From Halocatena marina (GTDB taxonomy: Archaea > Halobacteriota > Halobacteria > Halobacteriales > Haloarculaceae): a stretch of DNA of 64,000 nucleotides. The stretch's first letter is position 1; every line of letters starts with the position of its first letter. Under the pieces are notes generated by a model, which worked only from the letters and a program-made list of their open reading frames with translations, made no database searches and was not told where the DNA came from. The stretch lies in NCBI RefSeq assembly GCF_023276375.1, contig NZ_JALLPK010000001.1:1054001-1118000 (forward strand), written 5' to 3'. Positions 26,358 through 36,579 of the stretch are shown here, one piece after another. Position numbers and translations under genes: made by a program.

Positions 26358-27470
26358 TCAGTCTGTACTCGATGCCTCGGTGGATTCTGTGAAGTCGGCA
26401 CCACGATTGGCACCATCGAGCGGCTCGCTGTCCCAGTATTCGCTATCTGGTTGCGCACGGAAGCAGTGCACTCTCGCGTTGTCGGAAACAACGGTGTCGG
26501 GGCTCACCGTACGACAGTGCTCTCGTGCTTCCGGACAGCGCGTGTGGAACCGGCAGCCACTGGGTGGATTCACCGGATCGGGAATGTCGATCGTCCGCAT
26601 TGGCATCGTTTCGACAGTTGCCTCCTTTTGTGCGAGGTTCGGTGTCGCCCAGCGAAGCACCGTGGTATAGGGGTGTTGTGGTGAATGAATGAGCTGTTCG
26701 GCAGGACCGAGTTCGGCGATTTCCCCCAAGTACATCACGCCGATCTTCCCACCACCGTGTTGTGTGAAGTATCGTGCGTTGGAGAGATCGTGTGAGATGA
26801 ACACGTAGGAAGTGTCGAACACGTCCTGAAGTTCGAGCATGAGATCCATCATCTCGACGCGGAGTGAAACGTCGAGCGCGCTAATGGCCTCGTCAGCGAG
26901 GATCACATCCGGATTCATCAACAGCGCCCGACTGAGCACAACGCGCTGTTGTTCACCGCCCGAGAGCTGGTGTGGGTAGCGTTCAGCGAAATCAGGAGCT
27001 GGATTCATACCAACTCGTTCGAGCAGCGAGTAGATGCGTTCGCGGCGCTCTCCGGCGCTCAGGTCAGGGCTGACCTGACGTAGTGGCTCGGAGAGGATAG
27101 ATACGATTCGGCGATTGGGATTCAGTGAACTTCCGGGATCTTGGTGGATAATTTGTAGCGATCGACGGATATCACTCCACGCGATGTCAGCAGTGTTGCC
27201 GTCACGGATGTCCCAGATGTCGTGTCCGCGGTACATGACACGACCAGCGGTTGGTCGCTGGAGACCAATGGCTGTTTTACCGAGAGTGGTTTTCCCACAA
27301 CCGCTCTCACCGACCAACGAGATGACATCGTTCTCCTCTATTTCTAACGATACACCATCGACAGCGCGGACGGTTTGGGTCTCCTCACCGATATCGAGCA
27401 GGCCAGAATCATTCTCGAAGTGAACCTCGACGTTCTCGAGAGAGAGGAGGGGGCTATCGTCGCTCACCAA
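26358..27470 (-). CDS. oligopeptide/oligosaccharide ABC transporter ATP-binding protein (DppF/OppF type)
   Basis: 370 aa. Walker A GESGCGKTT (54-62), ABC signature LSGGEQQRV, Walker B VILADEAISALD, and the C-terminal oligopeptide-transporter extension with its Cys cluster (CRFHTRCPEAREHCR). It supplies half of the ATPase pair at the cytoplasmic face. Its start overlaps the end of the upstream ATPase gene by 7 bp, showing translational coupling. It is the last gene of the importer operon. Confidence 0.93.
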   Translation of the reverse strand: MVSDDSPLLSLENVEVHFENDSGLLDIGEETQTVRAVDGVSLEIEENDVISLVGESGCGKTTLGKTAIGLQRPTAGRVMYRGHDIWDIRDGNTADIAWSDIRRSLQIIHQDPGSSLNPNRRIVSILSEPLRQVSPDLSAGERRERIYSLLERVGMNPAPDFAERYPHQLSGGEQQRVVLSRALLMNPDVILADEAISALDVSLRVEMMDLMLELQDVFDTSYVFISHDLSNARYFTQHGGGKIGVMYLGEIAELGPAEQLIHSPQHPYTTVLRWATPNLAQKEATVETMPMRTIDIPDPVNPPSGCRFHTRCPEAREHCRTVSPDTVVSDNARVHCFRAQPDSEYWDSEPLDGANRGADFTESTEASSTD

Positions 27471-28543
27471 TCGTCACCTCCTCTGATTTCCGAGTCATGC
27501 TGTAGTAGCTCCTCGTAGTTCAACTCGATCACTTCTTGTGCTTCCTCTTGATGGAAGCAGGCGGCAGTATGTTCATTCTCAGTCATCTCGAACGGTGGCT
27601 TGTCCTCTCTGCACTTCTCGGTCGCAAGCGGACAACGCGGATGGTACGCGCAGCTATCCGGCACATTGATGGGGGCTGGACTCTGTCCCTCGATGGGACG
27701 CATCTCTTCGAGCGGTGCATTCAGATTCGGTGTCGAGTTGAGTAGTGCCCGCGTGTACGGGTGGGCTGGATGTTCAATGAGTTCCTCGGCTGGGGCGACC
27801 TCGATCAAATTGAAGGCGTACATCACCGCGAGCCGGTCTGCCAGCGTGGCTACGAGCGGGAGATCGTGGGTGATAAACACCATGGTGAGGTCGTACTTTG
27901 TCTGGAGCTCCCGTAACAGTATCAGGATGGACTGTTGCATCAGGAGATCGAGGGCGGCAGTCGGCTCGTCCATCACTAAGACATCGGGATCGAGAACGAG
28001 AGACAGCGCAATGAGTGCGCGCTGTTGCATCCCACCGCTCAGCTCGTGTGGATAGGAGTTCAGCACGCGATCCGGATCGAGATAGAGATCTTTGAGTAGT
28101 TCGCGTGCCCGGTCTATCCCCTCGGAGACGTCTGCGTCGTGGGTCTCTACCGTCTCTATGAAGTGTTCCTTAATCGACATTGTAGGGTTGAACGAGCTCA
28201 TCGCCCCCTGAAACACCATCGAGATGTCTTCCCAGCGTAGCTTGCGGAGTTCATCTTTCGTGAGGTTGAGGATGTCAATCGTCGTCTCAGCATCCGGATG
28301 ATACAGAATCTCACCGGAAAGAACGCCGGGATCAGGCACCGCATCGAGCATCGACTCCGCGAACATCGACTTCCCGGAACCGCTCTCGCCAACCACACCG
28401 ACGATCTCATTGCGTTCAATATCGAGGCTGACACCGTCGAGAACGTACGATTGACCGTCATCGTACGTAACAGACGCCTCGTGTATACTGATGATCGGAT
28501 CCGTCGCTTCTGGTAGATCTTCGTGGGTTTGTTCAACAGCCAT
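27464..28543 (-). CDS. oligopeptide/oligosaccharide ABC transporter ATP-binding protein (DppD/OppD type)
   Basis: 359 aa with Walker A GESGSGKSM, signature LSGGMQQRA, Walker B VLVMDEPTAALD, the switch His in FITHDLPL, and the C-terminal Cys cluster CAYHPRCPLATEKCREDKPPF, which in this subfamily can hold an iron-sulfur cluster. It pairs with the DppF-type ATPase. The end of the upstream permease gene and this start share base 28543, so translation is coupled. Confidence 0.93.
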   Translation of the reverse strand: MAVEQTHEDLPEATDPIISIHEASVTYDDGQSYVLDGVSLDIERNEIVGVVGESGSGKSMFAESMLDAVPDPGVLSGEILYHPDAETTIDILNLTKDELRKLRWEDISMVFQGAMSSFNPTMSIKEHFIETVETHDADVSEGIDRARELLKDLYLDPDRVLNSYPHELSGGMQQRALIALSLVLDPDVLVMDEPTAALDLLMQQSILILLRELQTKYDLTMVFITHDLPLVATLADRLAVMYAFNLIEVAPAEELIEHPAHPYTRALLNSTPNLNAPLEEMRPIEGQSPAPINVPDSCAYHPRCPLATEKCREDKPPFEMTENEHTAACFHQEEAQEVIELNYEELLQHDSEIRGGDDW

Positions 28544-29649
28544 TAGGGCATCATCTCCGTCTTCGAAGATTCTTCAGTTTCTTCGCTCCGAACCGATTCA
28601 GACTCACCAGCGAGGCGGGTCCGAACGCGCGGGTTGAACACTCGATCGAGTCCCTGCGCGAGGAGGATGAGACTGAGCGCGATTCCCATGATAGAAACCA
28701 TCGGAACCAATAGCTGATACAACGCGCCAGTACCGACGAGTGCGCCGGCCTGTGTGTATGCGTTTTCCAGCTGAAGTCCCCAATTTTCGACCGAACTGGG
28801 GAGAATTCCGAGATAGTAGAGTCCGACCGATGCGAAGACCACATAGCGAGCCGCATTAGCGAAATTGACCAGTACGAACGGCATTAGATTCGGAATAATA
28901 TCCTTTGTCAAAATTCGTCGCGTACTCACGCCCATTGTTCGGGAGGCCTCTACGTAGGGTTCTTCACGGAGCGTAAGTACCTGCGAACGGATCGATCGGC
29001 CAAGTCCTGCCCAGTAGTTGATCGTGAGCAGTATACCAATGAGTATGGGATTTCTCGGTCTGAACACAACCGCGAGAACCATGATGAGCGGGAGTCCGGG
29101 GATCGACATTGCTACATCCGAGAACGAAGTCACCGCACGATCGACGCTTCCGCCTTTGTAGCCCGCAAGCGTCCCGGTGAGAACCGCGACTCCCGTTGCG
29201 AAGATGCCACCGGCCGTGACCATAATGAGCATCTCTGGGGTGGCGTGGATCGCCATTGCGAGAACGTCTTCGCCCGACTGTGTCGTTCCAAGCGGTGCAT
29301 CCAACGTCTGAAACGGCTGCAGTCCACGCTCTGCTTGGTTCGTTGTTGGCTCGGGATAAAATCCCAGCCACGCTCCAAGCCACGCGATGACACCCATCGA
29401 CACGTAGACGAACATAATGGCTGCTCCGATGCGCGTTCGACGGTCGTCCCACGCGACGAGTCCAGGTTTATAGATGAATTCCTCATAGAAGTCCCGTAGT
29501 CGCTCGTTCCACGTGACCTCAATGTTCGAACTACTAGTTTCGAACGAGAATGAACTGGTCTTTGAACCAGATCCGTCGGTGACAATTGATTCGGACGCAG
29601 ACTCGGAACTGGAATCAGTAGGCTTCACTTGCATCACCCGATTTGACAC
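28543..29649 (-). CDS. ABC transporter permease (DppC/OppC type)
   Basis: 368 aa. A Ser-rich cytoplasmic N-terminus of about 75 residues precedes the first membrane helix (IGAAIMFVYVSMGVIAWLGAWLGFY); five more helices follow, with the coupling-helix EAA-like segment around EASRTMGVSTRRILTKDIIPNLMPF. The start overlaps the DppB-type gene by 35 bp; a second ATG at 29634 would reduce this to 20 bp. It forms the channel with the DppB-type permease. Confidence 0.92.
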   Translation of the reverse strand: MSNRVMQVKPTDSSSESASESIVTDGSGSKTSSFSFETSSSNIEVTWNERLRDFYEEFIYKPGLVAWDDRRTRIGAAIMFVYVSMGVIAWLGAWLGFYPEPTTNQAERGLQPFQTLDAPLGTTQSGEDVLAMAIHATPEMLIMVTAGGIFATGVAVLTGTLAGYKGGSVDRAVTSFSDVAMSIPGLPLIMVLAVVFRPRNPILIGILLTINYWAGLGRSIRSQVLTLREEPYVEASRTMGVSTRRILTKDIIPNLMPFVLVNFANAARYVVFASVGLYYLGILPSSVENWGLQLENAYTQAGALVGTGALYQLLVPMVSIMGIALSLILLAQGLDRVFNPRVRTRLAGESESVRSEETEESSKTEMMP

Positions 29650-30619
29650 GAGGGTCGATTAGTCCGTACGTCAGGTCAGCAATGTATACCGCCAGTACCA
29701 GTGCAACTGTGATTACGAGGAAGATACCCATCATCAGTGGATAGTCGCGGTTTTCGAGGGCCTGAAACATGTAGAACCCAATACCTGTGTAGTGGAACAC
29801 TTGTTCGAGGATGATTGACCCTCCGAGATTGAACCCGATGAGCGTTAGAAAACCAGTGTACATCGGGAGGATCGCGTTCCGAGCAACATAGCGCACGGAA
29901 ATCCGTCGGTCGGAGAGTCCGCGGAGTCGAGCAACGCGAACGAAGTCCGCGCCGAGCACCTGAATACTGTTCCCGCGCATTGCAAGTGCCTGTAAGCCAG
30001 CTCCGGTAACGACCATCGATACGATCGGTAAGAGCGCATGATAGAGCGCATCCATGACAAACGTGAGTGATAATCCAGGCTCAACTCCTGGACTCTTTCG
30101 ATATCCGGTTGGAAGCAGCTCCAACTGATATCCAAAGACGACGACGAGTGCAATCGCCAGTACGTAAAACGGAACCGACGCAAAGAGAATTGACGCACTG
30201 CTAGAGAACAGATCGAACGTACTCCCTTCGTTGTACGCCATCAGCGCACCCCAGACGACAGCAATGACGAAAATTAAAATCGTTGCTGTTACCATGATGA
30301 ACACCGTCCACGGGAGCGCATCAGCAATGATCGCTGTAACGGTACGCGAATCTGAGAACGATTTACCGAGATCGCCCGTTAGAAGCGATGTGATGTAATC
30401 GTAGTATTGAATATAAATTGGCTGATCAGGACGAACGTTCTGATACGTCTCGAGCATCGCATTTATCCGAGAGGATGAGATTCCCTGACGGATTAATTTT
30501 GCACGAAGCTGCACTAGTGGGCCACCGGGAAGCAACCGAATCATCCCAAATGTAACTGTGATCACAACCCATATGGTTAATACAGCCCGTATTGTACGTT
30601 GAACGTAATAGTTACTCAT
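29615..30619 (-). CDS. ABC transporter permease (DppB/OppB type)
   Basis: 334 aa: first helix at residues 10-30 (IRAVLTIWVVITVTFGMIRLLPGGP), the periplasm-side GDLGKSFSDSRTVTAII segment typical of DppB, and the cytoplasmic loop ADFVRVARLRGLSDRRISVRYVARNAILP, which contacts the ATPase. Six membrane helices are expected. It lies 83 bp downstream of the substrate-binding protein gene, first of the four membrane/ATPase genes. Confidence 0.92.
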   Translation of the reverse strand: MSNYYVQRTIRAVLTIWVVITVTFGMIRLLPGGPLVQLRAKLIRQGISSSRINAMLETYQNVRPDQPIYIQYYDYITSLLTGDLGKSFSDSRTVTAIIADALPWTVFIMVTATILIFVIAVVWGALMAYNEGSTFDLFSSSASILFASVPFYVLAIALVVVFGYQLELLPTGYRKSPGVEPGLSLTFVMDALYHALLPIVSMVVTGAGLQALAMRGNSIQVLGADFVRVARLRGLSDRRISVRYVARNAILPMYTGFLTLIGFNLGGSIILEQVFHYTGIGFYMFQALENRDYPLMMGIFLVITVALVLAVYIADLTYGLIDPRVKSGDASEAY

Positions 30620-30702
30620 AGGTACTCTGTAAATATGTTTTGCATGTTCATATCTATCGGAATAAAGCTGATTGGTAATATGAGTTTCGGTAAGTGCTTC
30701 GG

Positions 30703-32493
30703 TTAGTTTCCAGTGTACTTCATTTCACCCATACGTGGAAGCCACGTGTTGGCCCACCGAACCTGTGCAACGTCGGCGTCTGGCTTGGGGATATCCCATT
30801 TGTCGCCGGCAGTGAGGAACGTCTGCTCGAGCTTTTCGAGAACGGGGATCATCGGAAGGTCCTGATTGGTGACCCACGCCTGTTCAACGACGATCTCTTT
30901 GATTTTTGCTTCCTCTGTGTTTGTGGCCATCTCGTTGAGACGCTTGGATGGATTGACTGTCATCGTGCCTGAACCGGTACGAGACGGAACGGTCACGTCG
31001 TTTCGACTCCCACCCCGAGATTGGTCGGCCGCTGGGTAATTGTATGTGAACCCACGGAAGTTCTTAACGAGCTGATGATGGAGTGAAAAGTACGGATAAG
31101 CCCCTTGTGGTGCGCCATCGAGCCAGCCACCAGCCGAAATCGCGTAGTCGCCGTTCGGCCATATGTTGCCCTGCAGGTTTCCAAAGCTCCGCCCGTCGAC
31201 AGTCGCCTCGAAGCCAAACGATGTGAGCTGATCGACAATCGTCTGTGTTGCGGTGTTCCAGTCGGTCCAATCTGATGGAACAAGAATTGGAAGTTTAACA
31301 GCGGTACCATCCTTGTCCGTCCAGGTACCACCCTGTTTCGAGTATCCGGCTTCTTTGAGGACTGCAGCGGCTTTTTTAGTCTGGGAGCTGTCAACTCCAT
31401 ACGTTTCGAAGGAACTCATTGCATCGCCCAACCACTGCTTTTGATTGGACGAAGCGATCCCAATCGGGATTTCAGGAACCTGCTTCGAATCCGCGGAGAC
31501 GTTGTTCATCACCTGCTTCCGGTTGATAACGTACTGAATCGCCTGCCGCACGGCTCGGTCTCCAGCGTGACGGTGCGAGTGGTTCGGAACCAACCCATAC
31601 CCCCAGTTTCCTGGAAGCTGAATTTGTTTAACAGAGTCCGGTAGCTCCTCAACGATGCGCGTCGGCATGAACAAGGAAAATGCCGAGTCGATGGTTTGGT
31701 TCTGTAGTGCCTGTTGAACCGCCTCATTCCCGTCCTTGTAGACGAAGACGTATTCGCCGAAGTTGATCTTTTTCGAGTCTGGATGATCATCTCGCAGCGT
31801 GAGGAGTAATTGCTGTTGTCCAGCGCTGTCGAATTCGAACGGGCCGCTGGCAATCGGCTCTTGCCACGCAAACTCCTGCAGTTCCCTGATACCTTCTTTC
31901 TTGTTTTTCTTGATCTTCTCGAGATACTCGCCGAATACGCTCTTTTTTTGCCTGACGAATCGACCACTGAGTATCTGGAACTGGACGATCTTCTTGTTGA
32001 TCGTCGAGTTGAACTTCATCACGACGGTTTTGTCGTCGGGTGTCTCGATCGAATCAGTGTAATCAGCGTAGGTTTCTCCCGTATGCAATCCGATTCGGAG
32101 CTGTGTGGCGACGTCGGCGGATGTGACATCGTCACCGTTTGCCCACGTCAGCCCGTCACGAATCGTCATCTTGAACGTGTTTCCACCGTATTCCCAATCT
32201 GAAATCGCGTATGGTTTGAACTCGCTCGTGGCGAAGTTGTACTTCGCAAAGGCATCGAACAGCACCTGTCCCGAAATTTCGGCGAGCTTCGATGGATTGC
32301 TCGGATTCCACTGCATGTTCTTCGGGATGATGTTGGTATAGCTCGTGTGCCGACCGTTCTCTCCACCTCCCCCGTCACCACCATTGTTGCCGAATGTACA
32401 GCCTGCAAGGGCGGCAGCCCCCGAAACTCCAACTAATCCGACAAATTGGCGACGATTGAGTATATCTCTATGGCTCGTGGCTTTCTCTACCAT
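30703..32493 (-). CDS. ABC transporter substrate-binding lipoprotein (SBP_bac_5)
   Basis: 596 aa. Tat motif NRRQFVGLVG (13-22) followed by a lipobox ALAGC, so it is exported folded and lipid-anchored. The family 5 fold is complete: FKPYAISDWEYGGNTFKMTIRDGLTWANGDDVTSADV near the N-terminus, VPNHSHRHAGDRAVRQAIQYVINRKQVM in the middle, and a C-terminal lobe ending near MGEMKYTGN. Family 5 receptors bind oligopeptides but, in several archaea, beta-glucan oligosaccharides such as cellobiose. Location between a GH3/TrmB unit and a cellulase cluster favours an oligosaccharide ligand (inference). Confidence 0.92.
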   Translation of the reverse strand: MVEKATSHRDILNRRQFVGLVGVSGAAALAGCTFGNNGGDGGGGENGRHTSYTNIIPKNMQWNPSNPSKLAEISGQVLFDAFAKYNFATSEFKPYAISDWEYGGNTFKMTIRDGLTWANGDDVTSADVATQLRIGLHTGETYADYTDSIETPDDKTVVMKFNSTINKKIVQFQILSGRFVRQKKSVFGEYLEKIKKNKKEGIRELQEFAWQEPIASGPFEFDSAGQQQLLLTLRDDHPDSKKINFGEYVFVYKDGNEAVQQALQNQTIDSAFSLFMPTRIVEELPDSVKQIQLPGNWGYGLVPNHSHRHAGDRAVRQAIQYVINRKQVMNNVSADSKQVPEIPIGIASSNQKQWLGDAMSSFETYGVDSSQTKKAAAVLKEAGYSKQGGTWTDKDGTAVKLPILVPSDWTDWNTATQTIVDQLTSFGFEATVDGRSFGNLQGNIWPNGDYAISAGGWLDGAPQGAYPYFSLHHQLVKNFRGFTYNYPAADQSRGGSRNDVTVPSRTGSGTMTVNPSKRLNEMATNTEEAKIKEIVVEQAWVTNQDLPMIPVLEKLEQTFLTAGDKWDIPKPDADVAQVRWANTWLPRMGEMKYTGN

Positions 32494-33917
32494 GTTCCAC
32501 TCTGACTGCGGGGAGTACTCCGTAATAAGTGTTGTGGTGACATTCTCCTGAGACGTATGTAAGAAAGGATACCAATGTGGCTAACCTAGGCCTTGATCAG
32601 CGATTGTCCAACCGAAGCGAGTTGAAAAACCGCTGGCGGCGATTGTTTAGCCCTCACATTTGCCACCACTTAGATTAATCCTGTTATCGTCGATGGCCTG
32701 GATGATTGCGGTATTCCGTGTTCGTTCAAGCAACGAACTCCATAGTTCGCTTCGACTTCTCACGGAGTATTATCTCAAAGTTGTGGCTTCTATCTACTAT
32801 GAGTCGATCGCCGGTGGTGGTGACCCATACCATTCCCCGACAAAGCACGAGAGATCCTTCCATTACAGTATCTTCGAGATCAGAATGAGTAGTGCCGAAA
32901 CTGAAGCCAACTCCCGATTGAGCACATTTCATTTGATATGGTCAAACAACTCCGTTGTAGCGAATATACTCGAAATCTGTGTTGATAATATAGAACGATC
33001 ATCGATATTATACCATCCTTCGGACGCGAGAGCAACATGAGATGAACCTAACTGAATCTCCTGAGAAGCGTGTTGATTTGTTCGCGTCGTCTCAGTTGGG
33101 CACTCATCATCGATATCAGAAGCTGAATTCTAACTCTTCACACTGTCCCCGAGACGTGGTCGTCTTTCTCGTGAACGGGTAACCCGACTGTACGACATGG
33201 TGAAAAACCCCAGCAACTGAGTTCCCAGATCTTGACAGTGCTCACTCGCAGCATTACACTAGTACTCCTGTAACGCCAAACAGTGGCAATCTCACTCCCG
33301 GTGTGTTTACTATATGGAAACGATGGATGTCTGGTGTGACATTATTATAAGCCAGCGTGTCGCCGTCTTTGACAGATTCGGATCTACTCGCAGATATTCG
33401 AGTTGCCAGCAACTCGATGACGGTAGGGCTTTCGTAGACCCTGTCCACACTGCAGGGGCGATTGAACCGTGTAATGAACGATGCTATCATCTCGATCGAG
33501 ACAGTGTTGTGAATCGATGCGACCTTAGTTTACACGGAGCAGAATTGCTTGTTCAATAGAGTTCCCAACTGTTATGTAATCGAGAGAACTGTGGCGCTCT
33601 GTCAACTGTACTGAAGACGAATCAGATAGGATTTGCCATTATAGAACATGATCGAGGAGAATCGAGACAGCAATTACTACGGCAAATCGGTTCAGTGACA
33701 GCTCGAATCGTATCATTCACGACGGAGCTGCCATCGTTACAGTCCATTTTGCCATTGCGCTTTCGGCACCAGCGATTGCTGCGGATTAGTCACAAACTGT
33801 AATCAATATCTGGGATGAGACACAGTAACACCTTCAATTTGATATTTATCCGACTACATTCGAACCGGCACCCACTGACGACCCAGTAGCGGTACCTGAC
33901 GGTTGTTGCGACCGTCG
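32494..33917. other. 1.4-kb intergenic region, no convincing gene
   Basis: The first 100 bp should hold the importer promoter (leftward). Beyond that I see short frames on both strands, none with family similarity or a good start. The region lies in the middle of the glucan locus, so it may hold a decayed gene. Confidence 0.4.
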
Positions 33918-34649
33918 TCAGCGATCAAGCACTGTTGCGCCGTGTTCCAGCGATTCGAGCGGGTCATTCGGTTCATCGTGTTCGTACACGAATGCTGTCA
34001 CATCATTGGTACGGGCTGCGTCGAGACATTGTTCGATGTCGACATCACCAGTCCCAACTTCGACCGGTGTTGCGGTTGCGGCATCACAGTCCGTGATATG
34101 GACCAAATCGATGCGGTCAGCGTACGTCTCGATGAACGCCACTGGATCACTCCCACCCGCTTCGACCCACCCAGTATCGACCTCAATCCCGAGTGCGTCG
34201 CTGCTCTGTTGTACGAGTTCGTCGAGAGCGGTCTGCCCCTCGACAGCGACGAGTTCGTGATCGTGATTGTGATAATGGAGCGTTCTGCCGGAATCAGCCA
34301 CCTGTTCAGCGAGGTTCGTCAACCGAGTTGCAGTCTCTGTCACAGCGTCGACATCAGCAAAGAGCTCTTGGTCGAGCCATGGAACGACAAGCGTGTCACA
34401 ACCGACCTCAGCGTATGCTTCGATTGTGCCTTCGAGGTCCGATTCCAGTGCTTCGATACCGACGTGTGCGGATACCGCTTCGAGATTAGTCCGATCAAGA
34501 GCGTCTGCGACTGCCGTCGTATCAGCATCTGCGAATCGATGGGCGAACTCGACGCCGTCAAAACTCGTCTCACCCACTCTGTCGAGCAGTGACGGGAGTG
34601 ATTCATCGATGTTGCGAAGTGTGTACAACTGTATTGCTGTTGTGCTCAC
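33918..34649 (-). CDS. sugar phosphate isomerase/epimerase-like TIM-barrel protein
   Basis: 243 aa of the xylose isomerase-like/AP endonuclease 2 fold: MSTTAIQLYTLRN (strand 1), FDGVEFAH, AVSAHVGIEAL, DTLVVPWLDQELF, LHYHNHDHELV (metal-ligand His/Glu region), GIEVDTGWVEAGG and LVHITDCD. Such proteins isomerise or epimerise sugars, and some cleave 3-keto-glycosides. No signal peptide. It is divergent from a Gfo/Idh/MocA oxidoreductase across 263 bp, a pairing common in inositol and keto-sugar pathways. Confidence 0.87.
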   Translation of the reverse strand: MSTTAIQLYTLRNIDESLPSLLDRVGETSFDGVEFAHRFADADTTAVADALDRTNLEAVSAHVGIEALESDLEGTIEAYAEVGCDTLVVPWLDQELFADVDAVTETATRLTNLAEQVADSGRTLHYHNHDHELVAVEGQTALDELVQQSSDALGIEVDTGWVEAGGSDPVAFIETYADRIDLVHITDCDAATATPVEVGTGDVDIEQCLDAARTNDVTAFVYEHDEPNDPLESLEHGATVLDR

Positions 34650-34667
34650 AGATGAACGTTCATCCCT

Positions 34668-34680
34668 GGTATTAAATAAC
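34668..34680 (-). promoter_or_regulatory. TATA-like box for the TIM-barrel gene
   Basis: On the minus strand the sequence reads gttatttaatacc, a TATA-like element 20-30 bp before the ATG at 34649, implying a leaderless or nearly leaderless transcript. Confidence 0.45.
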
Positions 34681-34912
34681 CACGGCTCGACGCGGAGTCG
34701 ACTCCTACTTCGATGAAACCGGTACCACTCGTCGACACGTCACCCTCCAGCCGTGGCCAGTGTTTGACTGATCAGCATCGACACGGCACGTGGTTCGCTC
34801 ACGCACAACCGACAACCATCGAATGCACGACTTCGTTGGAACTGTCGTACGCCGAACCTAATCGTCGAACGAAATCACTATCTAGGTGGTCGTTCAATGT
34901 AACTATTAGCGG

Positions 34913-36013
34913 ATGAGTCAGTACACAGTTGCAATTATTGGAACGGGTCCGGATCCAAAGAATCCAACCGTTGATGGATTCGCTATGGGATACCGACACG
35001 CAGAAGCGTACCGGAACAATGAACAGTGTCGCCTCGTCGCTTGCGCGGATATCGTCCGTGAGAACGCCGAGGCGTTCGCTGACGAGTTCAGCCTCAATAC
35101 GGACCAGATCTACGAGGATTACGAAACGATGTTCACTGAGGCCGAACCAGATCTTGTCAGCGTAACCGTTCCGCCAGCGATTCACGAGGATATTGTCGTC
35201 GACTGCGCCCGGAGTAATGCCGTTGAGGCCGTTCACTGCGAGAAACCGATGGGCCACACGTGGAAAAGTGCCGAACGGATGGTCCAGTCGTGTTGGAGAC
35301 ACAATACACAGCTCACGTTCAACCGACAGCGTCGGTTCGGCCGACCCTTCACGGAGGCAAAGCGACTTCTCGATGAGGGGACCATCGGCTCACTCCAGCG
35401 CGTGGAAATTGGGTGGGGTGATTTCTTCGACACTGGTGCTCACATGGTCGATCTTGCCGTGATGTTCAACGGCGATCGCCCTGCCGATTGGGTTATCGCA
35501 CAGCTGGACTATCGAGAGGAAGACGTCAGATTCGGAGCACACCAAGAGAATCAGATGTGGGCTCAGTGGCAGTACGACAACGGTGTCTATGGGACGCTCT
35601 CGACCGGGGCGGGTTCGTCGTTGGTCGGTGCTGCGCTCCTTTTGCGCGGGACTGCCGGGACGATCCGAATCGATGTCGACGGCGGTCCGATGCTCGAACT
35701 CGAACACGATGGGACACGAGAGAGTATCGATGTCGGTGGCGAGACAATCCACGGCACTCCGCAAGATGGTGACCGATTCGGCTCTCATCTTCACGACCGA
35801 GCTGTCAGTGATATCATCAGCGCCCTCCAACACGATGACGAATCACAGCTTTGTGGTCGTATCGGCCTCAACACTGCCGAAATTCTCTTTGCTGGATACG
35901 AATCTGTTCGTCGCCGAAAGCGAATCGATCTCCCACTCGATCTCGACGACAACCCAATCGAACAGATGGTCGAATCGGGAGCGCTCTCGCCGATGCCGGA
36001 GAGCAAAGAGTAA
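34913..36013 (+). CDS. Gfo/Idh/MocA family oxidoreductase, second
   Basis: 366 aa. TVAIIGTGPDPKNPTVDGFAMGYRHAEAY gives the Rossmann start with an insertion after the glycine motif; CEKPMGHT is the family motif with the catalytic Lys; FNRQRRFGRPFTEAKRLLDEGTIGSLQRVEIGWGDFFDTGAHMVDLAVMF continues into the substrate domain with the conserved Asp and His. It is only distantly related to the member at 24973. Its divergent partner is a TIM-barrel isomerase/epimerase and the glycanase cluster starts 620 bp downstream, so it probably acts on a sugar released from glucan or mannan. The exact reaction is unknown. Confidence 0.9.
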   Translation: MSQYTVAIIGTGPDPKNPTVDGFAMGYRHAEAYRNNEQCRLVACADIVRENAEAFADEFSLNTDQIYEDYETMFTEAEPDLVSVTVPPAIHEDIVVDCARSNAVEAVHCEKPMGHTWKSAERMVQSCWRHNTQLTFNRQRRFGRPFTEAKRLLDEGTIGSLQRVEIGWGDFFDTGAHMVDLAVMFNGDRPADWVIAQLDYREEDVRFGAHQENQMWAQWQYDNGVYGTLSTGAGSSLVGAALLLRGTAGTIRIDVDGGPMLELEHDGTRESIDVGGETIHGTPQDGDRFGSHLHDRAVSDIISALQHDDESQLCGRIGLNTAEILFAGYESVRRRKRIDLPLDLDDNPIEQMVESGALSPMPESKE

Positions 36014-36226
36014 GACACTCAAACAGTACGAACGCCGCTCACAGCCGCATTACTCTCTGAGGAATCGACGTTTGTTTCTATGGCTCTCCTTTGCGTCTCG
36101 GCTTTCGATCGCGTACCACAGTGTCGTCTGGAATGAAGTGGTATACACCGATCAGAGATCAAACTCGGAGGTACATAATTTTGTTACTAAACGTAACTAT
36201 TATTATACGCGAGTATAGTGTGTATT

Positions 36227-36252
36227 GACGTACCACATCATCGTGTATACCA
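36227..36252 (+). promoter_or_regulatory. candidate operator, distal copy
   Basis: gacgtaccacatcatcgtgt (first 20 bases; the site ends in atacca) matches 36580-36605 at 19 of 26 positions. Its core GTACCAC...GTGTATAC is a loose dyad. Confidence 0.4.
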
Positions 36253-36579
36253 GAGTGATTCGAAACGATCGCTCACAGTATCACAGAGTAGTCGCTGTAA
36301 TCACGTACGGCATGTTGAGCTCGCAACTCTCGACTGTGGGGTTGATCGGACGAGTCAAGACTGGGACGTCACGCAACCACTCGATACTGAAACAGCGTCC
36401 AAAAGCGCTGGAAGCTGGCGATCTCCAGCTTCCAATCCATTCAGATGCTTGCTACCGATCATCCCTCCTTACGAGCAGCACGAAGCACCCCTAATCCTCA
36501 TTTTGTATTTAATTCACTAGATATTTTATAATCTTTACACTAGTAGAAAATATTATTAGTATAGAGTTTATTGTATGGT

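Noticed and set aside
32487-32543. 18-codon upstream frame overlapping the start of the substrate-binding protein gene (minus strand)
   Set aside because: Its stop overlaps the gene start, which suggested coupling, but the ggag before its ATG is only one base away and too close to act as a ribosome-binding site. Haloarchaeal genes are often leaderless, so chance is likely.
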